From DAOTEJ01 sp035454085 (GTDB lineage: Bacteria; Pseudomonadota; Gammaproteobacteria; Burkholderiales; Burkholderiaceae_F): a stretch of 64,000 bases of DNA. Positions 35,398 to 43,006 of the stretch are shown here, piece after piece. The position numbers and the translations under genes were made by a program. The notes under the pieces are model-generated. The model had not been told where the DNA came from, ran no database searches, and saw nothing but the letters and a program-made list of their open reading frames with translations. Every line of letters starts with the position of its first letter. Positions within the stretch are counted from its first letter, which is position 1. Location of the stretch: the NCBI GenBank assembly GCA_035454085.1, contig DAOTEJ010000001.1:62001-126000 (forward strand). The letters run 5' to 3'.

Positions 35398-36756
35398 TCA
35401 GCCGTGCGCGGCCTGGCGTGCGGCGAGCCGCTTCTCCAGGTAGTGGATGCTGGTGCCGCCCTGGATGAACTTCTCGTCGACCATCAACTCGCGGTGCAAC
35501 GGCACGTTGGTCGAGATGCCCTCGACGACCATCTCGGACAGCGCGATGCGCATGCGCGCCAGTGCCTGCTCGCGCGTGTCGCCGTGGGCGATGAGCTTGC
35601 CGATCATCGAGTCGTAGTTGGGCGGCACGAAGTAGCCGTTGTAGGCGTGCGAGTCGACCCGGATGCCGGGTCCGCCGGGAGCGTGCCAGTTGGTGATGCG
35701 GCCCGGGCTGGGCGTGAACTTGAACGGGTCCTCGGCGTTGATGCGGCACTCGATCGCGTGGCCCTTCAACTGGATGTCGCGCTGCTTGAGGCGCAGCTTC
35801 TCGCCCGCGGCCACGCGGATCTGCTCCTGCACGAGGTCGATTCCGGTGACCAGTTCGGTCACGGGATGCTCGACCTGGATGCGGGTGTTCATCTCGATGA
35901 AGTAGAACTCGCCGTTCTCGAACAGGAACTCGAAGGTGCCGGCGCCGCGGTAGCCGATCTTGCGGCAGGCGTCGGCGCAGCGGTCGCCGATGCGCTCGAC
36001 CAGGCGCCGTGCGATGCCCGGGGCGGGAGCCTCCTCGATGATCTTCTGGTGGCGGCGCTGCATCGAGCAGTCGCGCTCGCCCAGCCAGACCGCGTTGCGG
36101 AAGGCGTCGGCCAGGATCTGGATCTCGATGTGTCGCGGGTTCTCGAGAAACTTCTCCATGTAGACCGCAGGATTGCCGAAGGCGCTCTGGGCCTCGCTGC
36201 GGGTCATCGTGACCGCGTTGATCAGCGCCGCCTCGGTGTGCACCACGCGCATGCCGCGCCCGCCACCGCCGCCAGCGGCCTTGATGATCACCGGGTAGCC
36301 GACCGAGCGGGCGACCTTGACGATCTCCTTGGGGTCGTCCGGCAGCGCGCCGCCCGAGCCCGGCACGCACGGCACGCCGGCCGCGATCATGGCCTGCTTG
36401 GCCGAGACCTTGTCGCCCATCAGGCGGATCGACTCGGGCCGCGGCCCGATGAACACGAAGCCGCTCTTCTCGACGCGCTCGGCGAAGTCGGCGTTCTCGG
36501 ACAGGAAGCCGTAGCCGGGATGGATCGCCTCGGCGTCGGTGACCTCGGCGGCGCTGATGATCGCGGGAATGTTGAGGTAGCTGTCCTTGGACGGCGCCGG
36601 GCCGATGCACACCGACTCGTCGGCCAGGCGCACGTACTTGGCGTCGGTGTCGGCGGTGGAGTGCACGACCACCGTCTTGATGCCCATCTCGCGGCACGCG
36701 CGCTGGATCCGGAGCGCGATCTCGCCGCGATTGGCGATCAGGATCTTGCCGAACAT
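35398..36756 (-). CDS. accC: Acetyl-CoA carboxylase, biotin carboxylase subunit
   Basis: A 452-residue ATP-grasp enzyme that carboxylates biotin on AccB using bicarbonate, the first step of fatty acid synthesis. Motifs: MFGKILIANRGEIALRIQRA at the start, KAAGGGGGRGMR (glycine-rich loop, about 159-170), the metal-binding EMNTRIQVEHPVTE (about 287-300) and NYDSMIGKLIAHG near 353. Start at 36756 is set by family conservation; the longer in-frame ORF upstream overlaps accB and is a shadow. It lies 5 nt after accB. Confidence 0.97.
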   Translation of the reverse strand: MFGKILIANRGEIALRIQRACREMGIKTVVVHSTADTDAKYVRLADESVCIGPAPSKDSYLNIPAIISAAEVTDAEAIHPGYGFLSENADFAERVEKSGFVFIGPRPESIRLMGDKVSAKQAMIAAGVPCVPGSGGALPDDPKEIVKVARSVGYPVIIKAAGGGGGRGMRVVHTEAALINAVTMTRSEAQSAFGNPAVYMEKFLENPRHIEIQILADAFRNAVWLGERDCSMQRRHQKIIEEAPAPGIARRLVERIGDRCADACRKIGYRGAGTFEFLFENGEFYFIEMNTRIQVEHPVTELVTGIDLVQEQIRVAAGEKLRLKQRDIQLKGHAIECRINAEDPFKFTPSPGRITNWHAPGGPGIRVDSHAYNGYFVPPNYDSMIGKLIAHGDTREQALARMRIALSEMVVEGISTNVPLHRELMVDEKFIQGGTSIHYLEKRLAARQAAHG

Positions 36757-36761
36757 GAGGC

Positions 36762-37220
36762 TCAGCCGATCAAGAACAGGGGCTGGCCGTACTCGACCGG
36801 CTGGCCGTTCTCGACCAGGATCGCCTTGACGGTGCCGGCGACCTCGCACTCGATCTCGTTGAGCAGCTTCATGGCCTCGATGATGCACAGCGTGTCGCCC
36901 GGCTTGACCGTACTGCCCACGTCCACGAAGGACGCGGCGCCCGGGCTGGGCGAGCGGTAGAAGGTGCCCACCATCGGCGAGGTGACCTTGGTGCCACTCT
37001 CGGTCTCGGCGGCCGGGGCCACCGCGGGCGCCGTGTCGACGGGTGCGGCCGCGGCGAGCGCCGCCGGCGCAGGTGCGTAGGCCAGGGTGGGAGCCGGTGC
37101 GGGCGCGGGCGCCAGATACTTGACGATGCGCACCTTGTCCTCGCCCTCGGTCACTTCGATTTCGGCGATGCCCGATTCCGACACCAGGTCGATCAGGGTC
37201 TTGAGCTTGCGCAGATCCAT
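36762..37220 (-). CDS. accB: Acetyl-CoA carboxylase, biotin carboxyl carrier protein
   Basis: A 152-residue carrier. An N-terminal domain (MDLRKLKTLIDLVSESGIAE) is joined by an Ala/Pro-rich linker (about 35-75) to the biotinyl domain. Lys118 in IIEAMKLLNEIE is the biotin site, and the thumb region KVTSPMVGTFYRSPSPGAA precedes it. The ribosome-binding site is GGAG. Order aroQ-accB-accC is widespread in proteobacteria; here aroQ ends 22 nt upstream. Confidence 0.97.
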   Translation of the reverse strand: MDLRKLKTLIDLVSESGIAEIEVTEGEDKVRIVKYLAPAPAPAPTLAYAPAPAALAAAAPVDTAPAVAPAAETESGTKVTSPMVGTFYRSPSPGAASFVDVGSTVKPGDTLCIIEAMKLLNEIECEVAGTVKAILVENGQPVEYGQPLFLIG

Positions 37221-37242
37221 GCGGTGTTCTCCAGGCCGGGCG

Positions 37243-37689
37243 CTAGCGGCGCTTCACGGCGTCCAAGGCGTATTCGAGGGCGAGGCGGTAGCCCTGGGGG
37301 CCAAGACCGACGATCAACCCGCGCGCCAGATCGGCGAGCAGCGAGCGGTGCCGGAATTCCTCGCGCTTATAGACATTGGACAGGTGCACTTCGATGAACG
37401 GAATTTCCACCGCTGCCAGGGCGTCGCGCAATGCGACGCTGGTGTGGGTGTACGCACCCGCGTTGATGAGAATGAATCCCACCGCCTCGCCGCGCGCCGC
37501 CTGGATGCGATCGACCAGGTCGCCTTCGCTGTTGCTCTGGAAGCAAGCCAGTTCAACGCCCTGGCTCTGGGCCAGCGCAGTGAGTTCGGCCTCGATCTCG
37601 GCGAGCGAGCGCGCCCCATAGTGGGTCGGCTCGCGGGTCCCCAAGAGATTCAGATTGGGGCCGTTCAGCAAGAGGATGCGGCCGCTCAC
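37243..37689 (-). CDS. aroQ: Type II 3-dehydroquinate dehydratase
   Basis: A 148-residue dodecameric enzyme of the shikimate pathway that dehydrates 3-dehydroquinate. N-terminal motif ILLLNGPNLNLLGTREPTHY carries the catalytic tyrosine; FILINAGAYTHTSVALRDAL (about 76-95) and PFIEVHLSNVYKREEFRHRS complete the active site. It starts with GTG at 37689. A 127-nt spacer separates it from the TlpA-like gene upstream and should hold the promoter of the aroQ-accB-accC run. Confidence 0.96.
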   Translation of the reverse strand: MSGRILLLNGPNLNLLGTREPTHYGARSLAEIEAELTALAQSQGVELACFQSNSEGDLVDRIQAARGEAVGFILINAGAYTHTSVALRDALAAVEIPFIEVHLSNVYKREEFRHRSLLADLARGLIVGLGPQGYRLALEYALDAVKRR

Positions 37690-37816
37690 GAGACCTTCCC
37701 CGTCCTTTGTCTATTGGACTTGCCGACGAATTTGCATCAAAAGCCGGCAATTCCTGTCAGAAAGCCGGGATTGTGGTCGGAGGCGGCCGCCGTGTCCAGT
37801 CCGCTAGTGCACCGCG

Positions 37817-38344
37817 TCAGAGCTGGGCGTCGAGCCAGAGGCGCAATTGTGCCGCGTCGACCTGCCCCATTCGCGCCTGAACGATACGCCCCTTGCGATC
37901 GATCAAGATCGTGTAGGGCAGGGCGCCGGCTTGGTTACCGAGCTGTCGGCCCAGTTCAGAGCCTCCGGCGCCTGCCACCAGCAAGGGCAGGGTAATCCCG
38001 TGCTGCTCGCGGAAGGCGGCCACGGCTTTGGGATTGTCGATCGCCAGTCCGATCACGGTGACGCCGCGCTCCCGGTACTCCTGCGCGACCGTCTGCAAGT
38101 CGGGCATCTCCTTCACGCAGGGGGGGCACCAGGTCGCCCAGAAGTTGACCACCAGCACGCGGCCCTTCCACTGTGCGAGCGCCTGCTCCTGCCCCATGAC
38201 GTCGGGGAAGCTCGCCTGGAACAGCGGTGCGGCCGACGCCGTGACGCCGCGCTCGGCGTGCCGCCACCAAGCCACGGCCAGTCCGGTGGCCAGGCCCAGC
38301 AGGCCCACCAGGGCAAAGGCCAGGAAGCGCCGGCGCGGACTCAT
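37817..38344 (-). CDS. TlpA/ResA-like membrane-anchored thioredoxin
   Basis: A 175-residue protein with an N-terminal helix (FLAFALVGLLGLATGLAVAW) and a periplasmic thioredoxin domain. The active site is WCPPC in VNFWATWCPPCVKEMPDL (about 68-85), with a cis-proline later in AGALPYTILIDRKGRI. Such proteins reduce disulfides in the periplasm, often for cytochrome c maturation. Its start overlaps the stop of the previous gene by 4 nt (ATGA). No cytochrome assembly genes are adjacent. Confidence 0.9.
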   Translation of the reverse strand: MSPRRRFLAFALVGLLGLATGLAVAWWRHAERGVTASAAPLFQASFPDVMGQEQALAQWKGRVLVVNFWATWCPPCVKEMPDLQTVAQEYRERGVTVIGLAIDNPKAVAAFREQHGITLPLLVAGAGGSELGRQLGNQAGALPYTILIDRKGRIVQARMGQVDAAQLRLWLDAQL

Positions 38345-39024
38345 CGAGCCGTCCCTTCCAGGAGTTCCTCCAACTGGGCGATACCGGCGCGGCCCAGGGT
38401 CTCGAGCGGATGCATGCCGTCCTCGGCGGCGGTCGGTCGCGGCGCCTGGCGGCGGGCGCGCGGCCCGTACACCTCCAGATGCACGCCCAGCCGGTGCAAG
38501 GACGAAGGCAGTCCGGCGGCGCGCGGCGCGGGCCACAGAAAGGATAGGACTTCCTCGGGCCGCGGCTCGTGCTGGCCGCCCTCGACGGCCTCGAAGTCCA
38601 CGCCCGCTTCCATCAGCGCGAGTTCCACGTCCTTGGCCGAGTCGCAATACAGCGCGAGGCGCAGGTCGGAGTGTTCGGTGGCGGTGCCGTTGAGCACGGC
38701 GCCGGTGAGGTGCGGGTCGAAGTTCTCCAGGCGGCGCATCAGCATCAGTGCGGCGCGCCGCAGGCCCGCGAGCAGCGCGCGATGCTCCTGCGGCTGGTAG
38801 GTGCGCAGGTAGGCGCGCACCGCGGACTCCATCTCGGCGCGTTCCGGCAGGGCGGCGCGGTGCGACGCGCGCTCGCCCAGCACGGCCTGGGCGGCCTTGC
38901 GCTTGGCGCTCGCCCAGTCGCAACCATCCTCGACGATCAGGCGCGCCGCAGCCGCCGCGATCTCGGTGCGAAGCTCGTGCGCGGCGCTGCCGCGCACGGC
39001 GCTGGGGTCATTCGCGTGAGGCAT
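38341..39024 (-). CDS. Conserved hypothetical protein upstream of tlpA-like gene
   Basis: A 227-residue soluble protein, no signal peptide, with two visible halves. The first (about 10-95) is helical (RTEIAAAAARLIVEDGCDWA, and ALPERAEMESAVRAYLRTYQ). The second (from about 105, FDPHLTGAVLNGTATEHSDL) contains a pattern G-x-x-x-x-G-T-A-x-x-x-S-D that recalls nucleotidyltransferase-fold proteins of the Ntox/MNT type, without all the catalytic acids. It is a real betaproteobacterial gene by its composition and its place between mpl (divergent) and tlpA. Function unknown; the nucleotidyltransferase hint is weak. Confidence 0.65.
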   Translation of the reverse strand: MPHANDPSAVRGSAAHELRTEIAAAAARLIVEDGCDWASAKRKAAQAVLGERASHRAALPERAEMESAVRAYLRTYQPQEHRALLAGLRRAALMLMRRLENFDPHLTGAVLNGTATEHSDLRLALYCDSAKDVELALMEAGVDFEAVEGGQHEPRPEEVLSFLWPAPRAAGLPSSLHRLGVHLEVYGPRARRQAPRPTAAEDGMHPLETLGRAGIAQLEELLEGTAR

Positions 39025-39133
39025 GTTTCGAGAGGGGATCAAGGGCGGGCGCAGTGTATCCGCGCCGGCCTGCCCGAGGCGGCCCTTTAGAATTGCGCGC
39101 TTTCCCGGTGCCGAGCAGAACTCGGCCTGACCC

Positions 39134-40489
39134 GTGCACATCCACATCCTGGGCATCAGCGGCACCTTCATGGGTGGCCTGGCGCAGCTGGCGGCCGCAG
39201 CAGGCCATCGCGTCACCGGTTGCGACGCCAACATCTACCCGCCGATGAGCGACCAGCTCGCCGCGGCGGGCATCGGGCTGGTCGAAGGCTTCGAGGCCGA
39301 CCAGCTTGCGTTCGCTCCCGATCTGTTCGTGGTCGGCAACGTGGTCACGCGCGGCAAGCCCCTGATGGAGGCCATCCTCGACGCCGGACTGCCCTACACC
39401 TCGGGGCCGCAATGGATGGCCGAGCACATCCTGCGCGGCCGCCACGTGCTGGCGGTGGCCGGCACGCACGGCAAGACGACCACGAGCTCGATGCTCGCCT
39501 GGATCCTCGAGCACGCGGGCCGCGCGCCCGGCTACCTGATCGGCGGGGTGCCGCAGGACTTCGGCCGATCGGCCCGGCTCTCGGACTCGGGGCTGTTCGT
39601 GATCGAGGCCGACGAGTACGACACCGCCTACTTCGACAAGCGCTCGAAGTTCGTGCATTACCCCGCGCGCACCGCCATTCTCAACAACCTCGAGTTCGAC
39701 CACGCCGACATCTTTGCCGACCTCGGCGCCATCGAGACCCAGTTTCACCACTTCGTGCGCACCCTGGCGTCAAGCGCACGCATCGTCGCCAACGGCGCCG
39801 ACGAGGCGATCGGTCGCGTGCTGGCGCGGGGCTGCTGGTCGCAGCTCGAGCGCTTCGGAGCCCGCGGCGAGTGGACGCTCGAGGGGCCCGAGGCCACGCG
39901 CGTGGCACGCGGCGGCCAGGACTGCGGCACGCTCGAGCTGGAACTGCCCGGCCTGCACAACCGCATGAACGCGCTCGCCGCCGTGGCTGCCGCGGCTCAT
40001 GTGGGCGTCGAGCCGGACCGGGCGCTGGCTGCGCTCGCCCGGTTCCGTGGGGTGAAGCGCCGCCTCGAAGTGCGCGGCACGGTGCGCGGCGTCACCGTGA
40101 TCGACGACTTCGCTCACCATCCCACCGCGATCCGCGAAACCATCGCGGCGCTGCGTGGGCGCCTCTCGCAGGGGCGCATCCTCGCCGTGCTCGAGCCGCG
40201 CTCCAACACCATGAAGCTGGGCGCGGTGAAGGCCGCCCTGCCCGACGCGCTGGCCGGCGCCGACCGCGTGCTTTGCTATGCAGGATCGGGAGTCAGCTGG
40301 AACGTGGCCGAGGCGCTCGCGCCGCTGGGCGAACGCGCCGTCACGCACACCGAGATCGACGCCCTGGTGGCCGACACGGTGCGTGAGGCGCGGCCCGGTG
40401 ACTGCCTGCTGGTGATGAGCAACGGCGGCTTCGGCGGCATCCACGGCAAGCTGCTGGCGGCACTCGCCGCGGCCGGGGCGGCTGCGTGA
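39134..40489 (+). CDS. mpl: UDP-N-acetylmuramate:L-alanyl-gamma-D-glutamyl-meso-diaminopimelate ligase
   Basis: A 451-residue Mur-ligase-fold enzyme that reattaches recycled tripeptide to UDP-MurNAc. N terminus MHIHILGISGTFMGGLAQLA is diagnostic of Mpl, not MurC. The ATP loop AVAGTHGKTTTSSMLAWIL (about 112-130) and the Mur motif DEYDTAYFDKRSKF (about 159-172) are present, plus VIDDFAHHPTAIRETI (about 323-338). Starts with GTG at 39134. It pairs functionally with ampD at 25118. It is followed by the esterase gene with a 4-nt overlap (GTGA). Confidence 0.96.
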   Translation: MHIHILGISGTFMGGLAQLAAAAGHRVTGCDANIYPPMSDQLAAAGIGLVEGFEADQLAFAPDLFVVGNVVTRGKPLMEAILDAGLPYTSGPQWMAEHILRGRHVLAVAGTHGKTTTSSMLAWILEHAGRAPGYLIGGVPQDFGRSARLSDSGLFVIEADEYDTAYFDKRSKFVHYPARTAILNNLEFDHADIFADLGAIETQFHHFVRTLASSARIVANGADEAIGRVLARGCWSQLERFGARGEWTLEGPEATRVARGGQDCGTLELELPGLHNRMNALAAVAAAAHVGVEPDRALAALARFRGVKRRLEVRGTVRGVTVIDDFAHHPTAIRETIAALRGRLSQGRILAVLEPRSNTMKLGAVKAALPDALAGADRVLCYAGSGVSWNVAEALAPLGERAVTHTEIDALVADTVREARPGDCLLVMSNGGFGGIHGKLLAALAAAGAAA

Positions 40490-41055
40490 TCCTCTACCTG
40501 CACGGCTTCCGGTCCTCGCCGCGCTCGACCAAGGCGCAGCTGTTCGCGCAGGCGCTCGAGCAGCGCGGTCGCGCGGCCGATTACCTGTGCCCGCAGTTGC
40601 CGGTGTCGCCGCGCCACGCCGCCGAGCTCATCCTGGCTGCGGCGGAACTCGAGCAACCCGAGGCGCTGACCGTGGTGGGCTCCTCGCTGGGCGGCTACTA
40701 CGCCACCTGGCTGGCCGAGCGCACTGGCTGCCGCGCCGTGCTGCTCAACCCCGCGATCAAGCCCTACGAGGATCTCGCCGCGCACCTGGGCGTTCAGACT
40801 GTCTTTCACAGCGACGAGTGCATCGAAGTGCGGGCCGAGCATCTCGACGAGTTGCGCGCCCTGGACACGCCGCGCATCACCCGGCCCGAGCGCTACCGGC
40901 TGCTCGCGGCCACCGGCGACGCGGTGATTGACTGGCGCACCATGGTGGCCAAGTACGCGGGCTGCGAGCAGTGCGTGATCGAGGGCTCGGACCACGAGAT
41001 CAGCGACTTCGCCGCCTACCTGCCGCGGGTGCTGGCATGGTGCGGCATCGATTGA
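40486..41055 (+). CDS. YqiA-type alpha/beta-hydrolase esterase
   Basis: A 189-residue serine hydrolase. MILYLHGFRSSPRSTKAQLF marks the oxyanion region, the nucleophile is in VVGSSLGGYYATWLAE (about 62-77), and GSDHEISDFAAYLPRVLAW holds the catalytic histidine. The YqiA family has esterase activity on short acyl chains; its cell role is unclear. GTG start at 40486 overlaps the mpl stop. Order mpl-yqiA is typical for Burkholderiales and related groups. Confidence 0.88.
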   Translation: MILYLHGFRSSPRSTKAQLFAQALEQRGRAADYLCPQLPVSPRHAAELILAAAELEQPEALTVVGSSLGGYYATWLAERTGCRAVLLNPAIKPYEDLAAHLGVQTVFHSDECIEVRAEHLDELRALDTPRITRPERYRLLAATGDAVIDWRTMVAKYAGCEQCVIEGSDHEISDFAAYLPRVLAWCGID

Positions 41056-41098
41056 GGGCCGGCTTGGCCGATCAGTACAACATCAGCAAGGAGCAATC

Positions 41099-41848
41099 AT
41101 GCGTCTGAAGGGCAAGGTCGCGATCATCACGGGCGGAGCGCAGGGCATCGGATTCGCGACCGCCGAGAAGTTCCTCGCCGAGGGCGCGGTGGTGGCCGTG
41201 GCCGACGTGCGCCGCGAAGCGGTGGACGCCGCGGTGCGCGAACTGGCCGAGGGCTGCGCGCACCCCGGGCACGTCGAGGGTCACGTGGTCGACGTCACGC
41301 GCCGCGACCAGATCGACGCCATGGTCGAGGCCGTCAAGGCGCGCCACGGCCGCATCGATGTGCTGGTCAACAATGCCGGCATCACCCTGGACGCGCGACT
41401 GGTGAAGATGACCGACGAGCAGTTCGACCGCGTCATCGAAGTCAACCTCAAGGGCACCTACAACTGCGCCCGCGCGGTGGTCGACACCATGAGCACCCAG
41501 GGCTTCGGGGTGATCCTCAACGCTTCCAGCGTGGTGGGCATCTACGGCAACTTCGGCCAGACCAACTACGCGGCGAGCAAGTTCGGGGTGATCGGCTTCG
41601 TCAAGACCTGGGCGCGCGAACTCGGCCCCAAGGGCATCCGCGTCAACGCCGTGGCGCCGGGCTTCATCGCCACGCCCATCCTGCACACCATTCCCGACAA
41701 GGTGCTCGAGCAGATGAACGAGCGCGTGCCGCTCAGGCGCCTGGGCCGGCCAGAGGAGGTCGCCAGCGTTTACGCCTTCCTGGCTTCGGACGACGCGAGC
41801 TACGTGAACGGCGCGGTGATCGAAGTCTCGGGCGGGATGACGGTGTGA
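41099..41848 (+). CDS. Short-chain dehydrogenase/reductase, FabG-like 3-oxoacyl-ACP reductase
   Basis: A 249-residue SDR. Cofactor loop ITGGAQGIGFATAEKFLAEG (about 9-28), NNAGI at about 88-92 and the catalytic Ser-Tyr-Lys set in NASSVVGIYGNFGQTNYAASKFG (about 140-162). It ends in VNGAVIEVSGGMTV, the usual SDR tail. Acidic and basic residues in the beta2 region (VADVRREA) do not settle NADH versus NADPH. It probably reduces 3-oxoacyl-ACP or 3-oxoacyl-CoA; a substrate in another pathway is possible, and it lies outside a fab cluster. AAGGAG-like ribosome-binding site AAGGAG at about 41088. Confidence 0.85.
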   Translation: MRLKGKVAIITGGAQGIGFATAEKFLAEGAVVAVADVRREAVDAAVRELAEGCAHPGHVEGHVVDVTRRDQIDAMVEAVKARHGRIDVLVNNAGITLDARLVKMTDEQFDRVIEVNLKGTYNCARAVVDTMSTQGFGVILNASSVVGIYGNFGQTNYAASKFGVIGFVKTWARELGPKGIRVNAVAPGFIATPILHTIPDKVLEQMNERVPLRRLGRPEEVASVYAFLASDDASYVNGAVIEVSGGMTV

Positions 41849-41918
41849 TGAGGGCCCTTTGGCGCCGTGGCGCGCGCCGTGCCGGTCGCGCCGGGCCGCA
41901 CCTCGCTCGGGAGGGCGC

Positions 41919-42407
41919 ATGAGCCCGGTGCCGGACGCGCTGCCGGCCTCGGCCCAGAAGGTCCAGCGCGCGCTCGACGAGGCGGGAATCGCCAGCCGCG
42001 TGATCGAGCTCGCGGTGGCCGCGCGCACCGCGCAGCAGGCGGCCGACGCGCTCGGCGTGGCCCTGGGGCAGATCGCCAAGTCGCTGGTGTTTCGCGGCGC
42101 CACCAGCGGGCGCGCGATCCTGGTGATCGCCGCGGGTGACCGCCGCGTCGACGAGGCGCGCCTGGTTGCGCTGGCGGGCGAGCCTGTGACGCGTGCCGAC
42201 CCCGAGTTCGTGCGTGTCGCCACGGGATTCGCCATCGGTGGCGTCGCGCCGCTCGCGCACCCTGCCGGCCTGCTCACCTTCCGCGACGCCTCGCTGCACC
42301 GCTTCGAAGTGGTCTGGGCGGCGGGCGGTACGCCGCACTGCGTGTTTCCGATCGCGCCGGCCGAGCTCGCCCGCGTGGCCGGCGGGGTCGAGGCGGAGAT
42401 CGCCTGA
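41919..42407 (+). CDS. YbaK/EbsC-family aminoacyl-tRNA deacylase-like protein
   Basis: A 162-residue protein of the Ybak/ProX family. Typical segments: ALGVALGQIAKSLVFRGATS (about 46-65) with the conserved lysine, ILVIAAGDRRVDEARLVAL, and GFAIGGVAPLAHPAGLLTF (about 103-121). Family members hydrolyse mischarged Cys- or Ala-tRNA(Pro). The ATG 41919 has GGGAGGG a few bases upstream. It is coupled to the MarC gene by TGATG. Confidence 0.88.
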   Translation: MSPVPDALPASAQKVQRALDEAGIASRVIELAVAARTAQQAADALGVALGQIAKSLVFRGATSGRAILVIAAGDRRVDEARLVALAGEPVTRADPEFVRVATGFAIGGVAPLAHPAGLLTFRDASLHRFEVVWAAGGTPHCVFPIAPAELARVAGGVEAEIA

Positions 42408-43006
42408 TGGACGACAGCTTCATTGCAGCGGTGGTGCTGCTGTTCCTGGTGGCTGACCCGATCGGCAACATTCCCATCTTCATCGCCGCCCTGCGCGAGG
42501 TGCCCGCCACGCGCCGTCGGCGCGTCATCCTGCGCGAGTGCTTCATCGCCTTCTGCGTGCTTGCGCTGTTCGTGTTCACCGGCCGCCCGGCGATGGACCT
42601 GATCGGCCTGTCCGAGGTCTCGCTGCAGATCGGTGGCGCAGTGGTGCTGATGCTGGTGGCGCTGCGCATGGTCTTCCCCACGCCCGAGGGGGTGTTCGGC
42701 CAGTCGATGGGGGGCGAGCCCTTCATCGTGCCGCTGGCCGTGCCCGCGCTGGCGGGGCCCTCGGCCCTGGCCACGGTGCTGCTCTTCGTGGCCGAGTCGC
42801 CTGGCCGGAAGTGGGAGTGGGTCGCGGCGATCGCGGTGGTGATGACGGCCAGCGCTCTAGTGCTGGCCTTTGCCGAGCGCATCCAGAAGCTGGTGGGCGA
42901 GCGCGCCACCGTGGCGTTCGAGCGCCTGATGGGCCTGGTGCTGGCGGCCATCGCGGTCGAGCTGCTGCTGCGCGGCATCAAGACCTACGTGGCGAGCTTC
43001 GCATGA
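42407..43006 (+). CDS. MarC-family inner-membrane protein
   Basis: A 199-residue protein with six helices. LFLVADPIGNIPIFIAALRE near the N terminus and PFIVPLAVPALAGPSALATV (about 105-124) are the two MarC signatures. The family was once called multiple-antibiotic-resistance related, but that role is not supported and its function is unknown. ATG overlaps the previous stop (TGATG) and the end overlaps the RNB gene (ATGA), so the three are coupled. Confidence 0.88.
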   Translation: MDDSFIAAVVLLFLVADPIGNIPIFIAALREVPATRRRRVILRECFIAFCVLALFVFTGRPAMDLIGLSEVSLQIGGAVVLMLVALRMVFPTPEGVFGQSMGGEPFIVPLAVPALAGPSALATVLLFVAESPGRKWEWVAAIAVVMTASALVLAFAERIQKLVGERATVAFERLMGLVLAAIAVELLLRGIKTYVASFA

